Shown: piece after piece, positions 10,405 through 19,327 of the stretch
How the letters are laid out: every line of letters starts with the position of its first letter
Numbering within the stretch: position 1 is the stretch's first letter
Origin: JAMXLO01 sp963794185
GTDB taxonomy: Bacteria > Pseudomonadota > Alphaproteobacteria > Acetobacterales > Acetobacteraceae
Length of the DNA stretch: 64,000 nt
Direction: 5' to 3'
NCBI GenBank assembly: GCA_963794185.1
Contig: CAWCDM010000128.1
Span: forward strand, 1-64,000
Program-made: the position numbers and the translations under genes
Notes under the pieces: generated by a model
Told to the model about the DNA's origin: nothing
The model's input: only the letters and a program-made list of their open reading frames with translations
Database searches by the model: none

Positions 10405-11487
10405 ATGCAACTCGGTGTGTTCATCCCGATCGGCAACAACGGGTGGCTGATCTCCACGACCTCGCCGCAGTATAAGCCGAGCTTCGATCTGAACCGGACG
10501 ATCGTGGAGAAGGCGGAGCGCTTTGGCTTCGATTTCGCGCTGTCGATGATCAAGTTGCACGGCTTCGGCGGCCCGTCGGGGTTCTGGGACTACAATCTGG
10601 AATCGTTCACGCTGATGGCCGGACTGGCGGCGGTGACGTCGCGCATCCAGCTTTTTGCCACATGCGCGGTGCTGACCGTCCCGCCGCCGATCGCGGCGCG
10701 CATGGCGGTGACGATCGACAGCATCTCGCACGGAAGGTTCGGGGTGAACATCATCTCCGGCTGGCAGCGTCGCGAGTACACGCAGATGGGCATCTGGCCC
10801 GGCGCCGAGCACTATCGTCGCCGCTACGAGTACTGCGCCGAGTTCGTGACCATCATGAACGAGCTGTGGGCGACCGGCCGTTCGGACTTCAAGGGCGATT
10901 TCTTCCAGATGGACGATTGCCGCTGCCTGCCGATGCCCACCGCCAAGGTGCCGATCATCTGCGCGGCCCAGAGCGACAATGGCACGCGCTTCGCCGCACG
11001 CTACGCCAACTACAATTTCTGCGGCAGTGGCGGGGTGAACCAGCCCACCCGCGTGGCCTCCAGCGTGGCCAGGCTGATCGCCGCCACGCAGGAGACCGGT
11101 CGCGCGTGCGGCGCCCTGGTGCTGCAGATGGTCATCGCCGACGAAACCGACGCGGCGGCGATGGCGAAATGGGAACACTACAAGGCCGGCACCGACGTCG
11201 AGGCGCTGGCCTGGCGCGACGCGCAGGCCGAGGACGACCCCAACCAGGACCCGTATTCGCAAGCCCACAAGCGACGCACACTCGGCATCGACAAGCTGCC
11301 GACAAATCAGGGCGTGCTGGTGGGTTCCTATGCGTCGGTCGCGCGCATGCTGGACGAATTGGCGACCGTGCCGGGCGTGCAGGGGGTGATGCTGACATTC
11401 GATGATTTTATCATCGGCATGGAGCAGTTCGGCACGCGGGTCCTGCCGCTGATGCAGTGCCGCGGCGCGGTGAGGCAGGCGGCGTAA
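10405..11487 (+). CDS. rutA: RutA-like flavin-dependent pyrimidine monooxygenase
   Basis: The 360-residue protein belongs to the bacterial luciferase-like (LLM) flavin monooxygenases and is very close to RutA. It has the N-terminal IGNNGWLISTTSPQY, then FALSMIKLHGFGG, NLESFTLMAGLAAVTSRIQ, SDFKGDFFQMDDCR and the C-terminal VMLTFDDFI with PLMQCR. RutA uses reduced FMN and oxygen to open the uracil ring at the amide bond. None of the other rut genes (rutB-rutG) is present, and no flavin reductase is adjacent. Instead the gene sits between a binding protein and two permeases in one transcription unit, and its stop overlaps the next start (TAATG). The substrate may be a pyrimidine or a related cyclic amide brought in by this importer. 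Confidence 0.85.
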   Translation: MQLGVFIPIGNNGWLISTTSPQYKPSFDLNRTIVEKAERFGFDFALSMIKLHGFGGPSGFWDYNLESFTLMAGLAAVTSRIQLFATCAVLTVPPPIAARMAVTIDSISHGRFGVNIISGWQRREYTQMGIWPGAEHYRRRYEYCAEFVTIMNELWATGRSDFKGDFFQMDDCRCLPMPTAKVPIICAAQSDNGTRFAARYANYNFCGSGGVNQPTRVASSVARLIAATQETGRACGALVLQMVIADETDAAAMAKWEHYKAGTDVEALAWRDAQAEDDPNQDPYSQAHKRRTLGIDKLPTNQGVLVGSYASVARMLDELATVPGVQGVMLTFDDFIIGMEQFGTRVLPLMQCRGAVRQAA

Positions 11488-12491
11488 TGGAGGCGGTCCG
11501 TACGCCTCTCCCGCTTGCGGGAGAGGTCGCTGCGGCCGGAGCCGCGCCGGGATGGGGTGCCGCCCGGGAGACCCTCTCCCGCCACGCTGCGCGTGTCGAC
11601 CTCTCCCGCAGAGCGGGAGAGGTGGACTATCCGAGGTTCGCCCCTTGGTTCGTATCCTGGCTGCAGGTCGGCCCGCTGGCGCTGGTTCTGCTCGGGCTGT
11701 TCGTGCTGCCGACCGTGCTGTTCCTGGTGGTGAGCTTCTTCGACTATGACCGCGTGGGCATCTATCCCGCCTTCCTGTTCGACAACTATCGCGACCTGCT
11801 CACCACGCCGGCGACGTTGCGCGTCTACCTCAGCTCGCTGAAATTCGCCGTCATCGTCTGGGCGATCACGCTTTTCCTGGGCTTCAACATCGCCTGGTTC
11901 CTGGTCTTCCACGTGCGCAGCGCCGCAGTCCGGACGGTGCTGTTCCTGCTCTGCGCCATTCCGTTCTGGACCTCTGGCATCATCCGCACCATCGCGTGGA
12001 TCCCCTTCCTCGGACGCAACGGCGCATTCAACACGATCCTGCAGGAGCTGCACGTCACGTCGCAGCCGCTGACCTTTCTGCTGTTCTCGGACTTTGCCGT
12101 CGTGGTCACCTATGTGCACCTGTTCACGCTGTTGATGGTGGGTCCGATCGCCAACTCGCTGGCCAAGATCGACCCGGCGCTGCTCGAGGCCGCGCGCGAC
12201 GCCGGCGCCAGCCGCTGGCGCACCATGGCCGACGTGGTGATCCCGCTGTCGAAGACCGGCATCGCGCTCGGCTCCATATTGGTGTTCACCCAGGTCATGG
12301 GCGACTATTTCGTGGTGAAGCAGATGAGCGGCGGGCAGAGCGCGTCCATCGTCACCATGCTCTCCACCGAGATCCAGGCGATGCAGTACCCGCCCGCCTC
12401 GGCCAATGCGATGGTGCTTGTGGTGTTCGTCGCCATCATGGTCGCCGGCATGATGCGTGTCGTCGATGTGCGCAAGGAACTGGTGAAATAG
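11487..12491 (+). CDS. ABC transporter permease (PotB type)
   Basis: This inner-membrane permease of the PotB/HisM family has about six hydrophobic segments. The EAA loop is visible as EAARDAGASRWRTMADVVIPLS. The ATG at 11487 overlaps the RutA-like stop. The first 45 or so codons after it are encoded by an intergenic-type palindromic repeat (11505-11622), giving an unusual polar leader before the first membrane segment (VGPLALVLLGLFVLP). A GTG at 11622 could be the original start. The second permease gene follows after 4 bases. Confidence 0.85.
   Translation: MEAVRTPLPLAGEVAAAGAAPGWGAARETLSRHAARVDLSRRAGEVDYPRFAPWFVSWLQVGPLALVLLGLFVLPTVLFLVVSFFDYDRVGIYPAFLFDNYRDLLTTPATLRVYLSSLKFAVIVWAITLFLGFNIAWFLVFHVRSAAVRTVLFLLCAIPFWTSGIIRTIAWIPFLGRNGAFNTILQELHVTSQPLTFLLFSDFAVVVTYVHLFTLLMVGPIANSLAKIDPALLEAARDAGASRWRTMADVVIPLSKTGIALGSILVFTQVMGDYFVVKQMSGGQSASIVTMLSTEIQAMQYPPASANAMVLVVFVAIMVAGMMRVVDVRKELVK
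11505..11622. repeat. Palindromic repeat element inside the permease 5' coding region
   Basis: Two near-identical palindromes flank the element: CCTCTCCCGC/GCGGGAGAGG at 11505-11526 and the same arms around AGA at 11600-11622. Between them lies a GCCGGGATGGGGTG-type segment and a half-site CCCTCTCCC. This is a common intergenic repeat design in alphaproteobacteria. Here it is in frame with the permease and contains no stop in that frame. Confidence 0.75.
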
Positions 12492-12495
12492 CGCC

Positions 12496-13353
12496 ATGAT
12501 GGTCGGCGGCACATCGAATGCGGGCGGCCCGACCGCGACGCGGCCATGGACCTTCTACGCGCTTGGCATTTTGTTCGGCCTGTACCTGCTGTTCCTGTAC
12601 GGCCCGATGCTGGTGATCTATGTGCTGTCATTCCAGGGCCCGAACGGCGGCGTGACCTTCCCGATGGTCGGCGCCTCGTTCCACTGGTTCCGCGACATCT
12701 TTCGTCCGGGCCAGATGGCCGACATCCCGCTCTCCTTCACGCGCTCGATCGAGCTTGCATCCATCGTCAGCAGCCTCACCGTGATGTTCTCGGTCGCCGC
12801 CGCGCTGGGCTTTCGTCGCGGCTTCCCAGGCTCGGGCGTGCTGTTCTACTTCGCGGTGGCGAGCCTTGTGATGCCGAGCCTGCTGGTCGGCTTCGGCATC
12901 GGGCTCGGATTTCAGGTGCTCGGCTGGCAGGCGAGCATGTTCACTTCCGCGTTGGGCGCGCAGCTCACCTGGACGTTGCCGTTCGGCCTGTTCGCCATGT
13001 TCGCAGTGGTGAACCGCTTCAACCGTTCGTACGAGGAAGCCGCAAACGATCTCGGCGCGACCGCCTGGCAACGGTTGCGCTATGTGACGTTGCCGATTCT
13101 GCTGCCGGGGATCATCGGCGTCGCCATGGGGGCGTTCACCCTATCGTACGACGAGTACGCCCGCACCACGCTCGCGATCGGCCGCAACAACACGCTGCCG
13201 CTCGAGATCTACGCGCTGATCTCCAGCGCGACCTCGCCGGTGCTGTTCGCCATCGGTACGCTCACCACATCGGTGTCGTTTGTGATAATCGGGGTGACAC
13301 TGGTCGCGGTGTGGCGGATGCAGCGGCGGCGTGCTGCAATCGCCTTGCGATGA
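12496..13353 (+). CDS. ABC transporter permease (PotC type)
   Basis: The second inner-membrane permease of the importer has 285 residues and six predicted membrane segments. An EAA-type loop reads EEAANDLGATAWQRLRYVTLPIL, and the TLSYDEYARTT region is typical of PotC relatives. It begins 4 bases after the first permease, which indicates translational coupling. It is a clear paralogue of the permease at 14947-15762. Substrate cannot be read from the sequence. Confidence 0.88.
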   Translation: MMVGGTSNAGGPTATRPWTFYALGILFGLYLLFLYGPMLVIYVLSFQGPNGGVTFPMVGASFHWFRDIFRPGQMADIPLSFTRSIELASIVSSLTVMFSVAAALGFRRGFPGSGVLFYFAVASLVMPSLLVGFGIGLGFQVLGWQASMFTSALGAQLTWTLPFGLFAMFAVVNRFNRSYEEAANDLGATAWQRLRYVTLPILLPGIIGVAMGAFTLSYDEYARTTLAIGRNNTLPLEIYALISSATSPVLFAIGTLTTSVSFVIIGVTLVAVWRMQRRRAAIALR

Positions 13354-13375
13354 CCGACGGAAGGACAGGCCGCAC

Positions 13376-14371
13376 GTGAACGCCCGCTTCGACGTGGAAC
13401 TGATCGCCGTCACCAAACGCTTCGGACCCATCGCTGCCGTGGATGAGGTGTCGCTGCGCATTCCGGCCGCGAGCTATTGCTGCCTGCTCGGGCCGAGCGG
13501 CTGCGGCAAGACCACCACGCTGCGCATGATCGCCGGCCATGAGGCGACGAGCGCGGGCGACATCCTGATCCGCGGCGACAACGTCACCGACCTGCCGCCG
13601 ATCCGGCGCGGCACGGCGATGATGTTCCAGAGCTACGCGCTGTTCCCGCACCTCAACTGCCTCGACAACGTCGCGTTCAGCCTGAAGATGCGCGGCGTTC
13701 GCAAGGCGGAGCGGCACACGACCGCGCGCGAGTTTCTCGCCCTGGTGGACATGGAACGGCTGGCGGAGCGCCTGCCGTCGCAACTGTCGGGCGGCCAGCA
13801 GCAGCGCGTGGCGCTGGCGCGTGCGCTGATCACCCGGCCTCGGGTGCTGCTGCTGGATGAACCGCTGTCGGCGCTCGACCCGTTCCTGCGCACGCGCGTG
13901 CGCGAGGAGCTGAAGCGGCTGCAGCGCGAACTGGGCATCACCTTCATCCATGTCACGCACAGCCAGGACGAGGCGATGGCGATGGCTGACGTGATGGTGG
14001 TGATGGAGCACGGCCGCATCCGCCAGGCCGGACCGCCGCGCGAGGTGTTCGAGCGGCCGGCCAGTGCGTTCATTGCGCGGTTCATCGGCGGCCACAACGT
14101 GCTGCGGGGCGAAGGCGGCCCGATCGCCGTGCGGGCGGATCGCTGTCGGATCGGCGCGCCTGGCGCAGGCACGGGACCGCACGTGTCCGGCCGTGTCGCC
14201 GCAGTGGAATACCAGGGCGCCCTGGTTCGAGTTGCCGTCGCGATGGAGGACGGCGACGAGGCCTCGGCGCTGGTGCCCGACGGCGAATTCTATGCCCGCC
14301 CGGTCGAACCCGGCGAGCCGGCCACGCTGGTGTGGGCGGAGCGCGACGCGCACGCGCTGGCAGGGGCCTGA
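13376..14371 (+). CDS. ABC transporter ATP-binding protein (PotA type)
   Basis: This cytoplasmic ATPase powers the importer. Walker A is GPSGCGKTT (about residues 39-47), the Q-loop lies in MMFQSYALFPHL, the signature is LSGGQQQR (about 137-144), and Walker B is VLLLDEPLSALDP with an H-loop in HVTHSQDEA. A C-terminal TOBE-like domain follows. I chose the GTG at 13376 because it follows a GGAAGG ribosome site and gives the usual N-terminus. It is the only ATPase for the two permease pairs in this region and may serve both importers. Confidence 0.9.
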   Translation: MNARFDVELIAVTKRFGPIAAVDEVSLRIPAASYCCLLGPSGCGKTTTLRMIAGHEATSAGDILIRGDNVTDLPPIRRGTAMMFQSYALFPHLNCLDNVAFSLKMRGVRKAERHTTAREFLALVDMERLAERLPSQLSGGQQQRVALARALITRPRVLLLDEPLSALDPFLRTRVREELKRLQRELGITFIHVTHSQDEAMAMADVMVVMEHGRIRQAGPPREVFERPASAFIARFIGGHNVLRGEGGPIAVRADRCRIGAPGAGTGPHVSGRVAAVEYQGALVRVAVAMEDGDEASALVPDGEFYARPVEPGEPATLVWAERDAHALAGA

Positions 14372-14536
14372 GACAATTGCTCGGGCGCTTGCATGGTGAA
14401 GCAGGCACCGCTTGATCGGAACGAACCAGAGCATTGCGTAACGCGCGCCGCTGGTTGCGCTTCCGGCCCAAAGGTGAGTTGATGCCCCCGTTGGCACGGT
14501 GATCCACAGAATGACCGCCGACGGGGCGGAACATCA

Positions 14537-14932
14537 ATGAACACGAACATCCGAATGACGCTGGCTGCGGCGGCAGGCGTCGCAGTTTGCGCCGTTACGA
14601 TTCAGGCCGTCAATGCTCAGACCAAGCCAATGGCCTATATTATCGCAGAAGTCGAAGTGACCGATCCCGGGACTTATCAGACCTACCTGGACCGCAACAC
14701 ACCTCTCGTTGCATCCGCGGGTGGGCGCTATCTGAGTCGCGGCGAAAATATCATTGCCCTCGACGGGACGCCGCCCAAACGCTACGCTATTCTTGCATTT
14801 GATACCGTCGAGATGGTGCAGGCCTATCGTGATCTCCCAGCCTACAAGGAGATCATGCCGCTGCGCGACAAGGGAGCCAAATTCCGTTCTTTCATCGTCG
14901 AGGGCTCGGTAAGCGGCACCTTGGGGAAATAG
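14537..14932 (+). CDS. Exported DUF1330 family protein
   Basis: The 131-residue protein starts with a signal peptide (hydrophobic run after NIRMTLAAAAGV, likely cleavage after VNAQ). A single DUF1330 domain follows (AYIIAEVEVTDPGTYQTYL, ending near KEIMPLRDKGAKFRSF). DUF1330 is a small ferredoxin-like dimeric fold of unknown biochemical role. The gene lies between the two ABC operons and is convergent with the second one, so it may belong to the same locus. No catalytic residues can be assigned. Confidence 0.8.
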   Translation: MNTNIRMTLAAAAGVAVCAVTIQAVNAQTKPMAYIIAEVEVTDPGTYQTYLDRNTPLVASAGGRYLSRGENIIALDGTPPKRYAILAFDTVEMVQAYRDLPAYKEIMPLRDKGAKFRSFIVEGSVSGTLGK

Positions 14933-14946
14933 CCTCCAGCATCCTT

Positions 14947-15762
14947 CTAGGAAAGCCGCGCCGCGCGCCTCCGCCGCAGCAGCGCAACGCCGAACAGCGC
15001 CGCGCCGATCACCGCCGCCGATACGAGTGTGGTCAGCGTGCCCAGCGCGTACAGCACGGGCGTGGTGATGTTCGTCGTCATGCCGAAGATTTCCAGCGGC
15101 AGCGTGTTGTCGCTGCCGGCGGTCAGCAGGGTGCGGGCGAATTCGTCGTAGGACAGCGTGAAACCGAACAGCGCGATTCCGACGATGCCCGGCGCGATGA
15201 TCGGCAGCACCACAAAGCGGAACGTCTGCCATCGGCTGGCGCCGAGGTCGCGCGCCGCTTCCTCCCATCGTCGGTCGAAGCGGTTGAGCACCGCGAACAT
15301 GATCAGCAGCCCGAACGGCAAGGTCCAGGTGAGCTGTGCGCCGAACGCCGAGCCGTACCAGGTGGGATCCCAGCCCGCGAGGTTGAACAGCAGGCCGATG
15401 CCGAGGCCGACCAGGATCGAAGGGACGATCAGGCTGGCGACGGTCACCGTGAACAGCACGCCGGCGCCGCGGAAGCGCCGGCGGAACGCCAGGCCCGCCA
15501 GCACCGAGACCACCACCGTCGTCGCCATCACCATCAGCCCGAGCAGCAGCGAACGTTGGATCGAGCCGCCGAAATCGCCGACCGCCTGGCGCTCGAACAG
15601 GTTGGCGAACCAGTGCAGCGAGGCGCCGTTCATCGGGAAGGTCAGCCCGCCGTCCGGTCCCTGGAACGACAGGACCATGATGGTGAGCGTCGGGCCGTAG
15701 AGGAACAGCACGAACAGCGCGAAGCAGGCGATCATGATCCAGCGTCCGATGCGGCCCGGCAT
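14947..15762 (-). CDS. ABC transporter permease (PotC type), second importer
   Basis: This 271-residue inner-membrane permease has six hydrophobic segments and an EAA loop (WEEAARDLGASRWQTFRFVVLPII). It shares near-identical stretches with the permease at 12496, such as FLYGPTLTIMVLSFQGPDGG and TLSYDEFARTLL, so the two importers are duplicates of one ancestor. It starts 4 bases after its partner permease. No ATPase gene follows it on the minus strand. Confidence 0.87.
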   Translation of the reverse strand: MPGRIGRWIMIACFALFVLFLYGPTLTIMVLSFQGPDGGLTFPMNGASLHWFANLFERQAVGDFGGSIQRSLLLGLMVMATTVVVSVLAGLAFRRRFRGAGVLFTVTVASLIVPSILVGLGIGLLFNLAGWDPTWYGSAFGAQLTWTLPFGLLIMFAVLNRFDRRWEEAARDLGASRWQTFRFVVLPIIAPGIVGIALFGFTLSYDEFARTLLTAGSDNTLPLEIFGMTTNITTPVLYALGTLTTLVSAAVIGAALFGVALLRRRRAARLS

Positions 15763-15765
15763 CGG

Positions 15766-16647
15766 CTACAGTTCCCTGCGCAGATCGACCAGCCGCACGA
15801 TGGCGCCGACCATCAGCAGCACCACGGCCAGCAGCACGACAGCATTCGCGGCCGCGGCGGGATATTGCAGCAGCGCCACCTCGTTGCTGATCATCAGGCC
15901 GACCGAGGCGCTCTGTCCGCCGCTCATCAGCCGCACGGTGATGAAGTCGCCCATCACCAGCGTGACGACGAAGATCGATCCGATGGCGATGCCGGGCATG
16001 GCAAGGGGAAGAATCACCTCGCGGACCACGCGCCAGGGACGTGCGCCGGCGTCGGTCGCGGCCTCGATCAACCGGCGGTCGATCCGCACCATGCTGTTGA
16101 AGATCGGCGCGACCATGAACAGCGTGTAGAGATGCACGAAGGCCAGCACGACGGCAAAGTCGGAGAACAGCAGGAACTCGAGCGGCGCATGGATCAATCC
16201 GAGCCGCAGCAGCGTGCCGTTCAGGAGGCCGTTGCGTCCCAAGAACGGCACCCATGAGATCATGCGGATGATGTTCGAGGTGAGGAACGGCACTGTGCAG
16301 ACCAGGAACCACGTCGTCTGCCAGGTGCGGCTCTGCACGACGAAGGAGAGGAAATAGGCGAGCGAGAATCCGATCAGGAGGGTGAGCGCCCAGACGATGG
16401 CGGTGAACTTCAGCGTGTCGAGATAGGTCCACCATGTGGTGGCGGACAGCAGCACGTCGCGGTAGTTGGTCAGCACGAAGCCGGGGATGATCTGGACGCT
16501 GTCGTAATCGAAGAAGCTGACGACGATCAGCGTGACGATCGGCACCAGCAGGAAGACCGCGAGAATTGCCGCGAGCGGGGTGGCCTGCAGCAGCGCCACC
16601 CACGTGTCGTGCATGCGCAAGCGGGTCCCCAGGCGCAGCGGCGCCAT
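15766..16647 (-). CDS. ABC transporter permease (PotB type), second importer
   Basis: This inner-membrane permease has about six membrane segments, from LLQATPLAAILAVFLLVPI onward. Its EAA loop reads EAATDAGARPWRVVREVILPLA. It parallels the permease at 11487. The start at 16647 (MAPLRLG) or 16614 (MHDTW) lies directly downstream of a palindromic repeat in the gap after the binding-protein gene. Longer readings would run into that repeat and into the binding-protein gene and are unlikely. Confidence 0.85.
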   Translation of the reverse strand: MAPLRLGTRLRMHDTWVALLQATPLAAILAVFLLVPIVTLIVVSFFDYDSVQIIPGFVLTNYRDVLLSATTWWTYLDTLKFTAIVWALTLLIGFSLAYFLSFVVQSRTWQTTWFLVCTVPFLTSNIIRMISWVPFLGRNGLLNGTLLRLGLIHAPLEFLLFSDFAVVLAFVHLYTLFMVAPIFNSMVRIDRRLIEAATDAGARPWRVVREVILPLAMPGIAIGSIFVVTLVMGDFITVRLMSGGQSASVGLMISNEVALLQYPAAAANAVVLLAVVLLMVGAIVRLVDLRREL

Positions 16648-16658
16648 TGTCGGCGTGC

Positions 16659-16685
16659 CTGGGTTCCCGCCTGCGCGGGAATGAC
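16659..16685. repeat. Short palindromic intergenic repeat
   Basis: TTCCCGC/GCGGGAA arms around CTGC at 16664-16681, followed by TGAC, match the widespread proteobacterial repeat of the GTCATTCCCGC type. It sits between the binding-protein gene and the first permease of the second importer. It could form an mRNA hairpin that tunes the relative expression of the two genes. Confidence 0.65.
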
Positions 16686-16709
16686 GGCCGAGCGCCGTGC
16701 TCGAAGGTG

Positions 16710-17996
16710 TCACGCCACGATGAACTCGTTCCATTTCTGGACCATGTAGCGGTCTTCGGTCATCACCGAATTCCAGCAGGCGACGTGGCCCATGCGCTCC
16801 TCGAACGAGCCGCCGTCGCGCACGGCGCCCGCCTTCTCCATCACCTTGCCCTCGGGGCTCAGGATGTCCGTCTTCGCCGGCTTGCCTTCCATCCAGAACG
16901 CCCATTCGTCGGGGCTCATGAACTGCTTCGCGGTCTCCAGCACCGCGCTGTAGTAGCCCTGCCGGTTCAGATAGGCGCCGACCCAGCCGGACAGATACCA
17001 GTTGATGTACTCATAGGCCGCGTCGAGCTCGAGCCCGCTTAGATGCTTGGCGATGCCAAGCCCGCCGCCCCAGGCGCGATAGCCTTCGGCCAGCGGCTGG
17101 TAGACGCAGGAGATCCCCTTCGAGCGCACCGCGGCCACAGCCGGCGACCACATCGACTGGATGATCACCTCGCCCGAGGCCATCAGGTTCACGCTCTCGT
17201 CGAACGTCTTCCAGAACGCGCGGAATTGTCCGGACCTTTTGGTCTCGATCAGGAAGGCAACAGTGGTGTCGATCTCGGCGCGCGTCATATTGCCCTTGTC
17301 GCCGTATTTGATCCGGCCGAGCGACTCCATCACCATCGCCGCGTCCATGATGCCGATGCCCGGAATGCTCAGGATCGCCGTCTTGCCCTTGAACGCGGGG
17401 TCGACCAGGTCCTTCCAGTTGCGGATCGGCCGGCCGACCAGATCGGGACGGATGCCGAGCGTGTCGGCGTTGTAGATCGTCGGGATCAGCGTCATCCATT
17501 CGGTCGGGTGCGGGGCGAATTTGGTGGAGGTCTTGCCGTCCACGAAGCCGACCGTGTGCGGCGCGGTACCCTGTGCGATCTGCGAGTCCGGCGTCAGTTT
17601 GCCGGTGATGAAGATCGGCACGATCTTGTCGTAGTTCTTGATCCGTTTTGTATCCATAGGCTGCAGCACGCCGGTGGGAAACACCTTCTTGCACAGGAAA
17701 TATTCGATGTCCGCGACATCGTAGGATTTCGGCTGCGTCACCGCCTTCTGCGTCACCGCGTCGGTGTCGAGCGCAGTCATCTGCAGCGTGAGGCCGAGGT
17801 CCTGCTTCACCTTCTCGGCGACGGCGTTCAGGTTCGACACGCCGGTGCCAAACTGGCGCAGTGTCACGTCCCTGATCTTCTGCGCCCAGATGGTGGGGAA
17901 GCCGCCGACCGCGCCGCTGCCGACCGCCGCGCCGGCGAGTTTCAGTACGCCTCGTCGTCCCATTCCTGGGCGGTCGGTGGCGATGCGGCGTGTCAT
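16710..17996 (-). CDS. ABC transporter substrate-binding protein (PotD type), second importer
   Basis: The protein is 428 residues and intact. It has a twin-arginine-like export signal (MGRRGVLKLAGAAVG) and a GFPTIWAQ end of signal region identical to the paralogue at 9093. Shared core segments include NADTLGIRPDLVGRPI, KGNMTRAEID and NLMASGEV. It would bind the solute in the periplasm and deliver it to the two permeases encoded downstream. Divergence from the first binding protein in the N-terminal half suggests a related but different ligand. It is divergent from the creatininase-family gene at 18234. Confidence 0.87.
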   Translation of the reverse strand: MTRRIATDRPGMGRRGVLKLAGAAVGSGAVGGFPTIWAQKIRDVTLRQFGTGVSNLNAVAEKVKQDLGLTLQMTALDTDAVTQKAVTQPKSYDVADIEYFLCKKVFPTGVLQPMDTKRIKNYDKIVPIFITGKLTPDSQIAQGTAPHTVGFVDGKTSTKFAPHPTEWMTLIPTIYNADTLGIRPDLVGRPIRNWKDLVDPAFKGKTAILSIPGIGIMDAAMVMESLGRIKYGDKGNMTRAEIDTTVAFLIETKRSGQFRAFWKTFDESVNLMASGEVIIQSMWSPAVAAVRSKGISCVYQPLAEGYRAWGGGLGIAKHLSGLELDAAYEYINWYLSGWVGAYLNRQGYYSAVLETAKQFMSPDEWAFWMEGKPAKTDILSPEGKVMEKAGAVRDGGSFEERMGHVACWNSVMTEDRYMVQKWNEFIVA

Positions 17997-18233
17997 GGTG
18001 TCCTCTCCCTCGATCCCGGCGTTCGCACAGGCTACCCTTCGGCCGGAAAGCCGCAAGCAATGGCCGTACCATGCCGGCCGCCAGCCGCGGCAGCGCGGGC
18101 GCGCACGAATGGTCCACGGGCTGGGCAGGCCATGGGCAAGAGATGGGCAGTTGATCTGAAACGGTCCGCCGCGGGCGCGATTGCCGGAGCGGCGGCAGGG
18201 CGGCAAGATGGGTCGGGCATCAGGAGAGAACCC

Positions 18234-18980
18234 ATGCAGCTCGCGCTGTCCACCTGGCACGAGGTGGAGGACTATCTGCGGACCTCGCGCGGCATCATCG
18301 TCCCCGTCGGCTCGACCGAGCAGCACGGTCCGAACGGTCTGATCGGCACCGACCATCTGGACGCGGAGTTCGTCTCCAAGGGCGTCGGCGACGAAATCGG
18401 CTGCCTGATCGCCCCGACACTCACCATCGGCATGTCGCAGCACCATCTGGGGTTCGCCGGCTCGATCACGCTGCGGCCCTCGACGATGATTGCCCTGGTG
18501 AGCGACGTGGTCACGTCACTGATGAAGCACGGCTTCGAGCGCTTCCTGTTCATCAACGGCCATGGCGGCAACGTCGCCACCGTCACGGCGGCGTTCGACG
18601 AGATCTATGCCGCGGCCTCGATGCGCGCGCAGGGCGAGGCCTCGCCGGTGCGCTGCAAGATGCTGTTCTGGTCGCAGGGCCCGCGCGCCACGGCGCTGGC
18701 CCGTGACCTGTACGGCGACGCGAACGGCAGCCACGCCACGGCGGCCGAGGTGTCGCTGTCGCAGCACTACCACCCCGAGGCGATCAAACACGCGCAGATG
18801 TCACCGAAGATCGCGCCCAAGAGCACCGGGTTCTTCGACTGCGCCGACTACCGGCGGCGGTTCCCGGACGGGCGGATCGGGTCGGACCCGTCGCTGTCCA
18901 CCCCCGAGCACGGCGCGCGCCTCTATGCCGCGTCGGTCGCCGACATGGTGGAGGTGTATCGCGCCTTTCTCGCCGACTGA
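18234..18980 (+). CDS. Creatininase-family amidohydrolase
   Basis: This 248-residue protein has all the metal-site motifs of the creatininase fold: GSTEQHG (Glu and His ligands), GTDHLDAEF (Asp), NGHGGN (His) and GSHATAAEVS (Glu). The family hydrolyses cyclic amides such as creatinine and also includes formamide hydrolases of flavin synthesis and MftE-type peptidases. A good ribosome site (AGGAGAG) precedes the ATG at 18234. It is divergent from the second ABC importer. Together with the RutA-like ring-opening enzyme it suggests breakdown of an imported cyclic ureide or imide. Confidence 0.85.
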   Translation: MQLALSTWHEVEDYLRTSRGIIVPVGSTEQHGPNGLIGTDHLDAEFVSKGVGDEIGCLIAPTLTIGMSQHHLGFAGSITLRPSTMIALVSDVVTSLMKHGFERFLFINGHGGNVATVTAAFDEIYAAASMRAQGEASPVRCKMLFWSQGPRATALARDLYGDANGSHATAAEVSLSQHYHPEAIKHAQMSPKIAPKSTGFFDCADYRRRFPDGRIGSDPSLSTPEHGARLYAASVADMVEVYRAFLAD

Positions 18981-19327
18981 TGCGCGGCTTGGGCCAACAG
19001 TGGTGGGTATCGCTTCGCTCATCCCATCCCGCGCCGCAGCGCCCGGTCCGCGGTAGCCACTCAGGACGTTGGGTGCTCGACGTCTTCCTGCTGTTCGCGC
19101 TGCCGTCGCGCGCAGCGCCCCTCAATGACGCTGCGCGCCCGCTGCGTGGTGGCCTTCGGCCATCCACGGGTCAAGCAAGACGGCAGGCTATTGACCGGCG
19201 CTGCGAGCGACGGCAGGTCGGGACGAAGGAGCGCCAGTCGCGGTCGGTCTAACTGCCACCGGTTGAGCCGAGGTGATGGGCTGATGTTCCCTCTCTGGCA
19301 GACGTTGTTCTCCGGTCACACGATTCA
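18981..19327. other. Intergenic region with a palindromic repeat
   Basis: A repeat at about 19001-19028 (TGGGTATCGCTTCGCTC followed by ATCCCATC) belongs to the same family as the one at 51611-51700. The remainder shows no gene, promoter or RNA that I can support. Confidence 0.5.

Noticed and set aside
11505..11622. CRISPR-like alternation of repeats
   Set aside because: Only two palindromic units with no regular spacers; this is an intergenic repeat element.
14372..14536. Possible promoter of the DUF1330 gene
   Set aside because: No convincing -35/-10 pair could be picked out from the background.
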